Source: an uncultured bacterium | Lineage (GTDB): Bacteria; Cyanobacteriota; Vampirovibrionia; Gastranaerophilales; Gastranaerophilaceae | Assembly: GCA_902797965.1 (NCBI GenBank) | Contig: CADBUY010000004.1 | Span: 142,812 to 206,811, forward strand | Direction of reading: 5' to 3' | Length of the DNA: 64,000 nucleotides | In this document: in pieces, positions 25,139-34,168 of the stretch | Layout: every line of letters starts with the position of its first letter | Numbering within the stretch: position 1 is the stretch's first letter | Notes under the pieces: generated by a model | What the model was told of the DNA's origin: nothing | The model's input: the letters and a program-made list of their open reading frames with translations, nothing else | The model's database searches: none | Made by a program: the position numbers and the translations under genes

Positions 25139-27682
25139 TTGAGTCAGCAAAATATATTTTCAGACGGAAAGATAGTTCCTGTTAACATCAGAGATGAGAT
25201 GAAAAAATGCTATATTGATTACGCTATGTCAGTTATAGTAGGTCGTGCTTTACCTGATGTTAGAGATGGCTTAAAGCCTGTTCACAGACGTATTTTATAT
25301 GCTATGAATGAGTTGGGTATGACACCTGATAAACCATTTAAAAAGTGTGCAAGAATTGTCGGTGAAGTATTAGGTAAATATCACCCGCACGGTGACAGTT
25401 CCGTTTACGAAGCTCTTGTTCGTTTGGCTCAAGACTTCAATACACGTTATCTTTGCGTAGACGGACATGGTAACTTTGGTTCGGTTGATGGTGACGGTGC
25501 TGCTGCGATGCGTTATACAGAGGCTCGTATGCATAAAATTACAACTTCTATGCTTGCTGATATTGATTGTGAAACTGTAGACTTTGAGCCTAACTTTGAT
25601 GGTTCATTGGAAGAGCCGTCAGTTTTGCCTGTAAGATTACCAATGCTTTTATTAAACGGTTCTTCCGGTATTGCGGTTGGTATGGCAACAAATGTTCCTC
25701 CTCATAACTTGAGAGAAGTTGTTGACGGAACAATCGCACTTATTGATAATCCAAATATTACTATTCCTGAATTAATGGAATATATAAAAGGTCCTGACTT
25801 CCCGACTGCTGCTACTATTGTTGGTTTAAATGATATAAAACAGGCTTATGAAACAGGACGTGGTTCTATCAAAATGTCAGCTGTTGCAACAATTGAAGAA
25901 ATCCCCGGAGGAGCAGGGCGTCAATCAAGAACAGCAATTATTGTTACGGAAATTCCTTATCAGGTAAACAAAGCAATGCTTATTCAAAAGATTGCAGATT
26001 TGGTTAAGGAAAATAGAATTACAGGTATTTCTGACCTTCGTGATGAATCTGACAGAGAAGGTATGAGAATTGTAATAGAACTAAAACGTGATGCAAAGCC
26101 TGAGGTTGTTAAGAATAACCTGTTCAAGTACACTCAACTCTGTACAACGTTTGGTTATAACATGGTTACGCTTTGCGGCAAACAACCAAGATTGTTAAAC
26201 TTGTATGAAGTTCTTAATGAGTTTGTAGAACATAGGGTTGAAATTGTTACAAGAAGAACAATATATTATTTAAAGAAAGCAAAAATCAGGGCTCATATCT
26301 TGGCAGGTTTGTTAATTGCTTTAGGCTCATTAGATGATGTAATTGAGTTAATTAAAAAATCGAAAACTACAGATGATGCAAGAAATGGCTTAATGAGCAG
26401 ATACGGTTTGGATGTTGATCAAGCAAATGCAATCTTGGAAATGCAATTAAGACGTTTGACAGGATTAGAGCAAGATAAGATTAAGACTGAATATGATGAA
26501 TTAATCAAGAAAATTGCCGAATATGAAGCGATTTTAGCTGATCGTCAAAAAGTTCTTGATATTATTAAGGGTGAGCTTCTTGAAGATAAAGAAAAATACG
26601 GTGATGACAGAAGAACTCAAATTGTTCCTGAACAAGGCGAAGTTACTATTGAAGATTTAACTCCAAATACTCCAATGGCGGTATTTATTACTCATCAAGG
26701 ATATTTGAAACGTATATCTTTAGATACGTTTGAACGTCAAAACCGTGCAACAAGGGGTAAATCAGGTATTAAAACGAAAGACGATGATGATATTCAGCAT
26801 TTCTTTACAGCGATGATGCATGATAAAGTATTGTTCTTCTCTTCTAAGGGTATTGTTTACAGCTTGAATGTATATGACTTCCCTGAAGGCGGACGTCAGT
26901 CAAAAGGATTACCGATAGTTAATGTTCTTCCTATTGAACAAGGCGAGCAAATTACTGCAGTCGTTCCTGTAAGCAATTTCTCTCATGATTTGAACCTTAT
27001 TATGTTAACTCAAAAAGGTTATATAAAGAGAATTGAACTTGATAACTTTGCTTCAATCAGAAGAAGCGGTATTATTGCAATATCACTGGAAGAAAATGAC
27101 AGATTAAACTGGGTCAAACTTGCTAAAGGAAATGATGAAATTATAATCGGTACTTCATGTGGTATGGCAATTCGCTTCCCGATTGAAGATTTAAGACCGT
27201 TAGGAAGAAGTGCAAGAGGTGTAACTTCAATGAAGCTACGTTCTGCAGATACAATCATCGGTTGCGATATTGTTCCACGTGATTATGATGCAGACTTATT
27301 GGTTGTAACTTCAGACGGCTTCGGAAAACGTACAAAACTGTCTGAATTCAGAACCCAAAACAGAGGCGGTATCGGTCTTATTGCAACCAAGTTTAAATCA
27401 AGCGCATCAAGACTTGTAGCCCTAACAATTGTTGAAGAAAAAGATGAGATAATGCTTGTTACGGCAAATGGTATTGTTACACGTATTAAAGCAGGCGATA
27501 TTTCTTGTCAGGGCAGACCTGCAACAGGGGTTAGAGCGCAAAACTTAGTTGATAATGATACAGTTGTATCTGTTAATAAAATAGTTAACACTGATGATAG
27601 TGATGATAATATCACTCCTCCGACTGATGATGTTCCGGCAGGTGAACAAACTTCATTAATAGATAATGATGCTCAAAATTAA
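25139..27682 (+). CDS. gyrA: DNA gyrase subunit A
   Basis: An 847-residue type IIA topoisomerase subunit that breaks and rejoins DNA. It starts at TTG behind GAGGAGAAAG; the N-terminus contains [20 protein letters not shown], and the catalytic tyrosine lies in [11 protein letters not shown] (Tyr126). The C-terminal beta-pinwheel is present, with repeats such as [14 protein letters not shown]. The GyrA box that defines gyrase wrapping reads [10 protein letters not shown], a loose match to QRRGGKG. GyrA is therefore preferred over ParC on overall length and sequence, not on the box. The acidic tail is Asp-rich. gyrB is not here. A terminator follows a MITE-like element. Confidence 0.92.
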   Translation: MSQQNIFSDGKIVPVNIRDEMKKCYIDYAMSVIVGRALPDVRDGLKPVHRRILYAMNELGMTPDKPFKKCARIVGEVLGKYHPHGDSSVYEALVRLAQDFNTRYLCVDGHGNFGSVDGDGAAAMRYTEARMHKITTSMLADIDCETVDFEPNFDGSLEEPSVLPVRLPMLLLNGSSGIAVGMATNVPPHNLREVVDGTIALIDNPNITIPELMEYIKGPDFPTAATIVGLNDIKQAYETGRGSIKMSAVATIEEIPGGAGRQSRTAIIVTEIPYQVNKAMLIQKIADLVKENRITGISDLRDESDREGMRIVIELKRDAKPEVVKNNLFKYTQLCTTFGYNMVTLCGKQPRLLNLYEVLNEFVEHRVEIVTRRTIYYLKKAKIRAHILAGLLIALGSLDDVIELIKKSKTTDDARNGLMSRYGLDVDQANAILEMQLRRLTGLEQDKIKTEYDELIKKIAEYEAILADRQKVLDIIKGELLEDKEKYGDDRRTQIVPEQGEVTIEDLTPNTPMAVFITHQGYLKRISLDTFERQNRATRGKSGIKTKDDDDIQHFFTAMMHDKVLFFSSKGIVYSLNVYDFPEGGRQSKGLPIVNVLPIEQGEQITAVVPVSNFSHDLNLIMLTQKGYIKRIELDNFASIRRSGIIAISLEENDRLNWVKLAKGNDEIIIGTSCGMAIRFPIEDLRPLGRSARGVTSMKLRSADTIIGCDIVPRDYDADLLVVTSDGFGKRTKLSEFRTQNRGGIGLIATKFKSSASRLVALTIVEEKDEIMLVTANGIVTRIKAGDISCQGRPATGVRAQNLVDNDTVVSVNKIVNTDDSDDNITPPTDDVPAGEQTSLIDNDAQN

Positions 27683-27697
27683 TATTAAAGTATAGGA

Positions 27698-27853
27698 GGA
27701 TTTGAAAAAGTCGAAAAATGACAATTTCTCGAACTTTTTCAAATCCGATCTTAGGTGTGTGAAAGTCAGACTAGGCGAGGGATAGCACGTAGTCTGACTT
27801 GAAACCGTTCCCCAGAGTTTGCAGGGAAAATTTTAATTTTTCCGCAAACTCAT
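27698..27853 (-). repeat. MITE-like three-hairpin element, copy B
   Basis: Reverse-orientation copy of the element at 20477 and 39122, inserted 15 bp after the gyrA stop. Hairpin 3 is complete (GGATTTGAAAAAG with CTTTTTCAAATCC). Hairpin 2 keeps the loop region GTGCTATCCC, but its stem is a wholly different sequence (GTCAGACTA/TAGTCTGAC) that still pairs perfectly. Confidence 0.85.
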
Positions 27854-27869
27854 AGAATGTAATTATATG

Positions 27870-27903
27870 AAAGAGGTTAGCATTTTAGTCTAACCTCTTT
27901 TAA
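27870..27903 (+). terminator. Terminator of gyrA (bidirectional)
   Basis: AAAGAGGTTAG/CTAACCTCTTT stem with flanking A and T runs, between convergent gyrA and the 66-aa gene. Confidence 0.85.
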
Positions 27904-27920
27904 TTTTATTGTTCTTCTTT

Positions 27921-28121
27921 TTATCCTGCCCGCATGAATGTCGATTTCTCAGGAATTAATACAGCATTAAATTCTAAGTTAATGTCCGGAAGTTCCATTT
28001 CTTCCATTTTTTTGCTGAAAATATTGTAATATTTATTAACTGTAGTTTTATTTGCTACGGTATGTCCGCTACGATTTCCGATATTTGTATTTAATAAGTT
28101 GTTAATATTACTATTAAGCAC
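27921..28121 (-). CDS. Small orphan protein (66 aa) under sigma-28 control
   Basis: Begins with GTG at 28121, 7 bases after a strong AAGGAAGG ribosome site. The protein is Asn-rich at the N-terminus (LNSNINNLLNTNIGNRSG), then KYYNIFSKKMEEMELPDINLE and a short C-terminal segment. It has no signal peptide or membrane helix, and I recognise no family. Its promoter is a near-perfect FliA-type site (28146-28172), which places it in the late flagellar or motility regulon. Possible roles include an export chaperone, an anti-sigma factor or a secreted filament-associated peptide; none can be chosen from sequence. Confidence 0.75.
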   Translation of the reverse strand: MLNSNINNLLNTNIGNRSGHTVANKTTVNKYYNIFSKKMEEMELPDINLEFNAVLIPEKSTFMRAG

Positions 28122-28145
28122 AGTATTACCTTCCTTATATTGTAT

Positions 28146-28172
28146 TTATCGGCATATTTTTTTTTAACTTTA
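28146..28172 (-). promoter_or_regulatory. Sigma-28 (FliA-type) promoter of the 66-aa gene
   Basis: On the minus strand: TAAAGTTA, exactly 11 bp, GCCGATAA. This equals the enterobacterial FliA consensus (TAAAGTTT-N11-GCCGATAA) at 15 of 16 positions. The predicted start is about 18 bp before the GTG codon. Confidence 0.85.
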
Positions 28173-28263
28173 ATTATAATTGCTAAATTGTAACAATTGT
28201 TTACATAATCAAGAACTATGTTATTACTTTGGAGTAAAATTGTAAGTAAATAAGGAGTGAAAA

Positions 28264-29292
28264 ATGAGCAAATTAAATATTATTATGGATAAGGACATTA
28301 ATGTTGAATTGATAAAATCAAAAAAGATTGCAATAATAGGCTTTGGTTCACAAGGCTATGGTCAGGGATTAAATCTCGTTGATTCAGGGTGTGATGTTGT
28401 ATTTGGATTAAGAGAAAATGGTGCATCAGCTGTTAAGGCAAAAGATTATGGACTTAAAGTTATGTCTATTGAAGATGCCGTAAAGTATGCTGATATAGTT
28501 CAGATTTTAATCCCTGATGAAGTACAGGCAAAAGTTTATAAGGAACAAATAGAACCCTATTTACGACAAGGTCAATATTTGATGTTCTCTCATGGTTTTA
28601 ACATTCATTACGGATACATTACACCACCGGATGGAGTAAACGTAATAATGGTTGCTCCAAAAGCTCCTGGACATACCGTAAGAAGTGAATATGTCAAAGG
28701 AATGGGAGTGCCATCATTAATAGCCGTAGAAAAAGATGTCAGCGGTGATTCAAGGGAAGTTTCACTTTCTTATGCTTCTGCAATCGGTTCAGGAAAAACA
28801 GGTATTATTGAAACATCTTTTAGAGAAGAAACTGAAACTGACTTGTTTGGTGAACAAGCCGTAATTTGCGGTGGTATTGATTATTTAATTAAGAACGGTT
28901 TTGAAGCTCTAGTCGAAGCGGGGTATTCGCCTTATATGGCATATTTTGAAGTTTGCCATGAGATGAAACTTATAGTAGATTTGATTTATCAGGGCGGAAT
29001 TGAAGACATGCACTATTCAATATCTAATAATGCTGAATATGGTGACTATACAAGAGGAAGCAGAATTATTGATTCTTCCGTTAAAGATAGAATGAAAGAT
29101 GTAATTAAACAAATTCAAGACGGAAGTTATGCAAAAGAATTTATGAATGAGATGGGTGAAAATGGCAGCAAAAAATTTAATGAACTCAGAGAACAATCCA
29201 AGACTCATTTGATAGAAAAAGTTGGTAATGAAATTCGTTCCTCTTTTTCTTGGGGGCATAAAGATAAATTAATCGATAAGGCAAGAAATTAA
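28264..29292 (+). CDS. ilvC: Ketol-acid reductoisomerase
   Basis: Second step of valine/leucine/isoleucine synthesis: isomerisation and NAD(P)H-dependent reduction of acetolactate. The N-terminal Rossmann motif reads IAIIGFGSQGYGQGLNL (the usual GHAHALNL is altered). The C-terminal knotted domain has the Mg ligands in ETDLFGEQAVICGG and the following Glu/His segment YMAYFEVCHEMKLIVDLIY. At 342 residues it is the short class I form. It has an AAGGAG ribosome site and stands alone; no ilvB, ilvN or ilvD lies in the window. Cofactor preference is not predicted here. Confidence 0.95.
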   Translation: MSKLNIIMDKDINVELIKSKKIAIIGFGSQGYGQGLNLVDSGCDVVFGLRENGASAVKAKDYGLKVMSIEDAVKYADIVQILIPDEVQAKVYKEQIEPYLRQGQYLMFSHGFNIHYGYITPPDGVNVIMVAPKAPGHTVRSEYVKGMGVPSLIAVEKDVSGDSREVSLSYASAIGSGKTGIIETSFREETETDLFGEQAVICGGIDYLIKNGFEALVEAGYSPYMAYFEVCHEMKLIVDLIYQGGIEDMHYSISNNAEYGDYTRGSRIIDSSVKDRMKDVIKQIQDGSYAKEFMNEMGENGSKKFNELREQSKTHLIEKVGNEIRSSFSWGHKDKLIDKARN

Positions 29293-29335
29293 TACCAACT
29301 TGTCCAATATAATAAATTTCTACATTTCTTACAAT

Positions 29336-29364
29336 AAATGTGTGTAAAAAAAACACACACATTT
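29336..29364 (+). promoter_or_regulatory. Hairpin between ilvC and the Cys-rich gene
   Basis: Perfect 10-bp arms AAATGTGTGT/ACACACATTT around an A-rich loop, 17 bp before the next start codon. It could be an ilvC terminator without a proper T-run, or a 5'-UTR stabiliser for the following gene. Confidence 0.45.
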
Positions 29365-29381
29365 AAGTAAAGGAGTAAGAA

Positions 29382-29660
29382 ATGAAAAAAACATTATCAA
29401 TTTTAGCTGTATTAGGTATTGTATCAGTTGCTGCATATCAAAGTGCAGAGGCGTTTTCTTGGTCATCATTAAATCCATGGAGCAAGTGCAGATGTGAAAA
29501 TAAAATGAAACAATGTCCTTGTTCAACAGGTTATGCTGCACCAAGCAGTCCTTGCGAAACAAAAACACCTTGTGATCCTTGTGAAAAGATTAAAAAATCT
29601 ACGCCTTGCGATGCTTGCGATAGATTACAGCAAGAAATGGGTGCAAAAAACAGTAAATAG
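29382..29660 (+). CDS. Secreted cysteine-rich small protein
   Basis: A 92-residue protein with a clear signal peptide (residues 1-24, ending SAEA). The mature part carries nine cysteines arranged as CRC, CPC, a single C and two CDxC pairs within a near repeat (TPCDPCEKIKK and TPCDACDRLQQ). The pairs suggest metal binding or a disulfide-rich fold in the periplasm. No family recognised. The ribosome site is AAGGAG. It ends directly against the convergent gene, with no spacer. Confidence 0.75.
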   Translation: MKKTLSILAVLGIVSVAAYQSAEAFSWSSLNPWSKCRCENKMKQCPCSTGYAAPSSPCETKTPCDPCEKIKKSTPCDACDRLQQEMGAKNSK

Positions 29661-30356
29661 CTATAACTTTGCGCTGCCATCTTTTTGCATTTTTTCCAAA
29701 GCTTGTTTTGCTCCGTCATACTGACGACATAGCTTAATTACAAATTCTATAGACGCTTTATCCTCTTGGATGGCGTCTTTTAGTTTATATATCTCTGCTA
29801 ATTGTAATTCTTTTGTATCTGATGATGTAAACAAGAATTTTCTTAATAATTCCTGAGCTTCTGTATCCATGCCGGCAATATTGTGTTTAAATGCATACCA
29901 GTTATAAAAATGGTAGATAAAGTAATATTTGTTAATTTCACCTTCTGAAAGAACAAACATTTCTTTAGTTTTCAGGCTAAATTTTTTGTTTATTGCAAGT
30001 GATAGATATAATGCTTTTGCACCTTTATATGGTAATATAAAACCTTCATTCTCACCAACTGCATTTAATAGTTTATCGGCATCTTTTAATATAAAAACTT
30101 CGGTACCTTGTTTTTCAATGTATTCCAAAATTTTTTGCGGATCATAATCGTATGTTTTAAGTATATTATAAAGTTCATCTTCTAGCTGTTGTTTTTCCAC
30201 TTCAGCCATAGAATTCAAGCTAAGAGTGCAACCATTTGAATAATGTGTTTTTCTCTTAGAATTATTTTTAATACCAATAGTTCCGGAAAGCTTAAATCTA
30301 AGGATTTTTTCCTGTAGTTCAAGCGTTTTATATATTATATTTTTAAGCAGCTGCAT
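29661..30356 (-). CDS. Orphan helical protein downstream of family member 2
   Basis: About 231 residues from the ATG at 30356; earlier in-frame starts overlap the upstream gene more and have no ribosome site. The frame overlaps the end of the gene at 30343 by 14 bp, implying translational coupling. The protein is soluble, rich in Lys/Glu/Leu helices with a TYDYDPQKILEYIEKQG segment, and matches no family I know. Co-transcription with the large helical protein suggests a shared, unknown process. Confidence 0.65.
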   Translation of the reverse strand: MQLLKNIIYKTLELQEKILRFKLSGTIGIKNNSKRKTHYSNGCTLSLNSMAEVEKQQLEDELYNILKTYDYDPQKILEYIEKQGTEVFILKDADKLLNAVGENEGFILPYKGAKALYLSLAINKKFSLKTKEMFVLSEGEINKYYFIYHFYNWYAFKHNIAGMDTEAQELLRKFLFTSSDTKELQLAEIYKLKDAIQEDKASIEFVIKLCRQYDGAKQALEKMQKDGSAKL

Positions 30357-32184
30357 TTTTTTCACCATTATCAACAATTTGTTCTACGGCTTTTTTACCT
30401 GCAAAGCACATAGTTGGAGCAACAACATCTAATATATCATTCGCTTTTTCAGGAAATGTTTGAATAATTCTGCTGATAGTATGTGTAGAACATCCTACTG
30501 CCATTAATCCTATATCTGTTCCTGAATATGCTTTTAAGTAGTCTAAAATGTCATTAACTCTGTGTTTATATTCAATGTCATTTGATAGCACAATTTTTGC
30601 TATTTCAGCCATTGCGTTATTATAAGTTTTCTGAATATCAGCAACTGATTTGGATTTTAATTCTTGTTTAAGTGTTGCTTCACTAGCTTTTGGTTTTATA
30701 TCATTATTTTCTTTTTTACGTTTTTCCTCAATCCTCGGAGCTGCTTCTGTATTATTATCAAAATTCTCAGTTAATACTTTATTTGCACTGTTGCAGCTGT
30801 TTGTAACTTGTTCGTTTTGCCAATTATTATATATGTTGTTGTAATTTTCTTTTACAACACTGTAATCACTAAATTCTCTTTCATGTTTATCCCAAGTATT
30901 TAATAGTTCAGCTTTTTCTGTGGTTGACATATTTTTGTTGTTTGTAATACCAACTCCGATTGCAGCGGATTCTGCTGTTAAATGTTCTTTGCTCATCCAT
31001 GGAGCGTCAATTTCACCATTAAGAACTTTTTGTTTGTATTCGTATGCATCAGTTTCAAATTTTGTTGCAGCATCAAATGACATATCTTGCATATTTAATG
31101 CAATAGCTTTTCCATATTCATCAGCACTGATGCTATCACCAAATTTGCTCTTTAATTCTAATGTTTTTATTTCAAAATCATGATTTAATGAATCTGCAAT
31201 TATAACTCTGGTTTTGTTATCTGTGGCAGCTTTTGCATATTCTTGAGCTTCACTAAAGTTTGCACCGCTTCTTAAATATATACCAAATTTTCTGTCTTTT
31301 GGACTTACTTTTAAGTTAAAGCCTAATTGTGCAGCTCTCTCACTTGCGACTAATCTATGTTGCTTTTCTTTTTCTAATTTCGCTATCTCAGATTTACTTT
31401 TACCCTTTTGTTTGGTTTTATATTCGTTATCAATATTGTTAATAATGGCTTTTCTTGCATTATCCAATATTGCAGCTTTTTCTTCATGTGTAGATGCGTT
31501 TTGGTATTGTTTGTATGCATTGTTAAGTATATTGTCAATATTTTTCCTGAATTCTTTTATATCTGTAATTCCGCCATTTGTTATAACATTATAGTAGTTT
31601 TCTGATACTAATTTAAGAAATTCTCCGGCATCAATGTCAGAAGCTACATTGTCTTTGCTTTTGTACATCAACTGCATTGTTAATGCTGCATCTATACAAC
31701 TTAACATTCTAAATCTTGTAGCGATGTCTTTAATTCCATCACTATCAAGTGATGCGCCTAATTGCTCATTTATGTACTGCTTTGCCTCTTCAAGCGTTAT
31801 GCCTAACTTTTTACACTTATCATTTATTGATTTAACTATCTCTTTAATATCATTAATTGTTACTTTTTGCTCAAAATGCTTAGTCTGCGTTTGTTTTGTT
31901 GTAACAGATGTCTTGGTTTTTGTATTTGTTGTTTTAGCTTTCGTTGCTGTTGTTTTTGTTTGTTCGGTTTTTGTTTTTTGTTTCTTATTATTTGTTATAA
32001 CAACTTCATCACCTACTGTTCCAACTGTTTCTCCTTTTGGTCTTATTACAGATGTAGGTTGTTTTGTTGTTGTAGAAGGCTTAGTTTTTGACGCATTGGT
32101 TTTATTTTCAGTTTCACTTCCTGTGATACTGTTCCAAGCTTTTTTTATTAAATTTTTAGCGTCATCAAAGCCGTACCAGCTCAT
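30343..32184 (-). CDS. Large lysine-rich helical protein, orphan family (member 2)
   Basis: 613 residues from the ATG at 32184, chosen because a GAGGGA site precedes it; the longer frame upstream has none. The N-terminus is MSWYGFDDAKNLIKKAWNSI, then a Thr/Lys-rich disordered linker (about 25-105), then a helical body. Shared blocks with the protein at 7539: CKKLGITLEEA near 125, and SAAIGVGITNNKNMSTTEK near 405 followed by a Trp. A similar block (AAIVGIDENKNF) is in the protein at 34169. No signal peptide. The promoter-like motif upstream is spaced exactly as in member 1. Function unknown. Confidence 0.75.
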   Translation of the reverse strand: MSWYGFDDAKNLIKKAWNSITGSETENKTNASKTKPSTTTKQPTSVIRPKGETVGTVGDEVVITNNKKQKTKTEQTKTTATKAKTTNTKTKTSVTTKQTQTKHFEQKVTINDIKEIVKSINDKCKKLGITLEEAKQYINEQLGASLDSDGIKDIATRFRMLSCIDAALTMQLMYKSKDNVASDIDAGEFLKLVSENYYNVITNGGITDIKEFRKNIDNILNNAYKQYQNASTHEEKAAILDNARKAIINNIDNEYKTKQKGKSKSEIAKLEKEKQHRLVASERAAQLGFNLKVSPKDRKFGIYLRSGANFSEAQEYAKAATDNKTRVIIADSLNHDFEIKTLELKSKFGDSISADEYGKAIALNMQDMSFDAATKFETDAYEYKQKVLNGEIDAPWMSKEHLTAESAAIGVGITNNKNMSTTEKAELLNTWDKHEREFSDYSVVKENYNNIYNNWQNEQVTNSCNSANKVLTENFDNNTEAAPRIEEKRKKENNDIKPKASEATLKQELKSKSVADIQKTYNNAMAEIAKIVLSNDIEYKHRVNDILDYLKAYSGTDIGLMAVGCSTHTISRIIQTFPEKANDILDVVAPTMCFAGKKAVEQIVDNGEKNAAA

Positions 32185-32207
32185 GGTAATCCCTCGTAAT
32201 TCTTCGT

Positions 32208-32244
32208 TATATATATAAAGTATATTTAACGTATAAAATTGACT
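32208..32244 (-). promoter_or_regulatory. Shared promoter-like motif upstream of orphan family member 2
   Basis: AGTCAA, 17 bp, ACTTTATATATATA on the minus strand; same parts and spacing as at 9480-9516. Confidence 0.5.
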
Positions 32245-32260
32245 TTTTTGTAAACAAATA

Positions 32261-32296
32261 TTAAGACACCTCACTTAATTAAGAGAGGTGTCTTAA
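32261..32296 (-). terminator. Hairpin after the gene at 32313
   Basis: AAGACACCTC/GAGGTGTCTT with an inner TTAATTAA. It lies 17 bp after the stop codon. The T-run is poor, so it may work as a terminator or as a 3' stabiliser. Confidence 0.55.
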
Positions 32297-32312
32297 TCTG
32301 TCATAATTTTTA

Positions 32313-34091
32313 TTATTTTATTGCTTTGTTATTTTCTTTTTCTTCTTGAATTCTTTCTACTTCTTTTCTTGAAGCATAATCAAGTGAAGATTCTATATCA
32401 AAACCTTCAGGGTTTATTTTTGTATGTTTGATTAGAGCAACAATAGCAATATTGCTTGGTATACATTTTAAGTAGTAGTATTGAGAATTTTTAGGCATAG
32501 TTTTGATTAAGCCTTCAATAAAATCTTTGCCGGATTGTGACAAATTTTTATATTGGTGTAAAACATCTGAAATTTTTATTTTCTGTCTTGATAAACCTGT
32601 ACGAATTTCATTAACAGTAAGATTTTTAAAATTATTATAGCTTTGGTTAGGATCTGTTACAGCAGGCTCATCTTTTATTAATGAGAATTCATTATCTTCT
32701 GTTGTTATAAGCAAATCAGACTGTTTTTGAGAAACGCTGTTTGAGAGTAATGCTATCTGCTCATAGCTAAATCGTTGTGTGAGTCCGAATTTATCAGTGT
32801 TGTCTGCTTCTGAAAAGGATTGTTTATCTGTATTTTCAGCTTTTAACTCATATTCAGAGTAGTTATTATCTGTTATTTTGTTTAATAATTCTTTTGATGT
32901 GTCATCTGGGTGTTCATTGAAATATGTAGCTAAGTTGGTCATTAATTCTTCATAAAAACCACCATTGTTTGCACAATTTACTAATCTGGTCCCCTGTTTT
33001 TCACCAATGTCTTTAATTCTTTGTAATAAATATTCAACAGCTGTAAAAATATTTCCTTGTTGGATATTTTCATACATTTCAATAAATTTTTTGTCATTAT
33101 CACTTAAATCTTTTTTATTTTTTAATTCATTATATTTTGTCGTTAATGGTTCAATATAGTTACCAATTTTTTCTGCAATAGTTTTTGGATTCAAACCGGT
33201 TTTAAAGAGTTCTTCTAAAAATCCTTTGATTTCTTCTTTCTTTAGTCCCAAATCAGTAAAAATTTTGTTCAAATTCTGATCATTTAACAATGCTTCAAGT
33301 GTTTCAGGTTTATCCTTAAGCATTTTTATAGAATGTACTAAACCTTTGTATTTATCATCCTTTTCTGCAATTGCCAAAAAAGCATTCATAAATATTCCGG
33401 CTTCTTCTGTAGTACATCTGTTCATTAATGAGGAAAAAATCTGATAGCTTTCGCCTATATCCATGTTATCTTTGGTTCCGTCATGAGTGGCAAAATTATC
33501 TAGGAATTTTTTTACAATTTGTTCAATAATATCTTGAGGTATATCTTTTAATGATTGGTAATTTTTCAATTCAGGATGATGTATTTTTAAAATATCAAGG
33601 ATTTTTAAATTTTCAAAATTATTTATAAAATTTGTAGCTTGTTCTGTTGTGTATCCATTATCCAATAATTTTTTTATTTCTTTTGCTGATTCTTGAAATG
33701 CTTCTTTTGTGTTTATATTTTTTCCATTTTTTTTGGCGTTTGAATTTTTAACCATAAATTCAGCTACTGCTTCGATTAAATTACCAATAGCATTAAATTC
33801 GCTATTGTTAAGGGTATACAATCGTTCTTCATTGTATCCGTAAACAGATTTGATAAATTCAAGAACTTCTTCTTTTTTTAATTTGTATTGTTTTATTGTT
33901 GTATTAAGAATCTCTAATCGATGTTTTTTTATTTTTTCAGCTTCATTTTCTGTATCAACAATGCTTGACACACTTCCGGTGTTTGCAGTCGCAAGAGCAG
34001 TACCAATCCTAGTATCACTGCTGTTTTCTGTTGCCGTTGGATACTGGCTATCTCTATTATTTGATTGTCTTATACCGAATCCATCTGACAT
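32313..34091 (-). CDS. Large helical orphan protein
   Basis: A 592-residue soluble, mostly helical protein. It has a Ser/Asn/Gln-rich N-terminus (MSDGFGIRQSNNRDSQYPTA) and long Lys/Glu/Asn helices. Repeated short helical hairpins are suggested by segments such as DLGLKKEEIKGFLEELFK. It lies between two other large orphans on the same strand with its own hairpin downstream. Homology to the paralogous pair at 7539/30343 is not evident beyond composition. The ribosome site is GAGG. Near it lies ACTTTATTTATA, a weak form of the shared promoter-like motif. Function unknown. Confidence 0.7.
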   Translation of the reverse strand: MSDGFGIRQSNNRDSQYPTATENSSDTRIGTALATANTGSVSSIVDTENEAEKIKKHRLEILNTTIKQYKLKKEEVLEFIKSVYGYNEERLYTLNNSEFNAIGNLIEAVAEFMVKNSNAKKNGKNINTKEAFQESAKEIKKLLDNGYTTEQATNFINNFENLKILDILKIHHPELKNYQSLKDIPQDIIEQIVKKFLDNFATHDGTKDNMDIGESYQIFSSLMNRCTTEEAGIFMNAFLAIAEKDDKYKGLVHSIKMLKDKPETLEALLNDQNLNKIFTDLGLKKEEIKGFLEELFKTGLNPKTIAEKIGNYIEPLTTKYNELKNKKDLSDNDKKFIEMYENIQQGNIFTAVEYLLQRIKDIGEKQGTRLVNCANNGGFYEELMTNLATYFNEHPDDTSKELLNKITDNNYSEYELKAENTDKQSFSEADNTDKFGLTQRFSYEQIALLSNSVSQKQSDLLITTEDNEFSLIKDEPAVTDPNQSYNNFKNLTVNEIRTGLSRQKIKISDVLHQYKNLSQSGKDFIEGLIKTMPKNSQYYYLKCIPSNIAIVALIKHTKINPEGFDIESSLDYASRKEVERIQEEKENNKAIK

Positions 34092-34168
34092 ACTTATACC
34101 TCATATAAATAAAGTTAAATAATAACTTATTTTTTCATCTTACAAAAATATTGTTACAAAACTTAATA

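Noticed and set aside
31634..32218. 194-codon hydrophobic frame opposite orphan family member 2
   Set aside because: Antisense of the Thr/Lys linker region; its Val/Phe/Cys-rich composition is what reverse-complemented Lys/Thr codons give.
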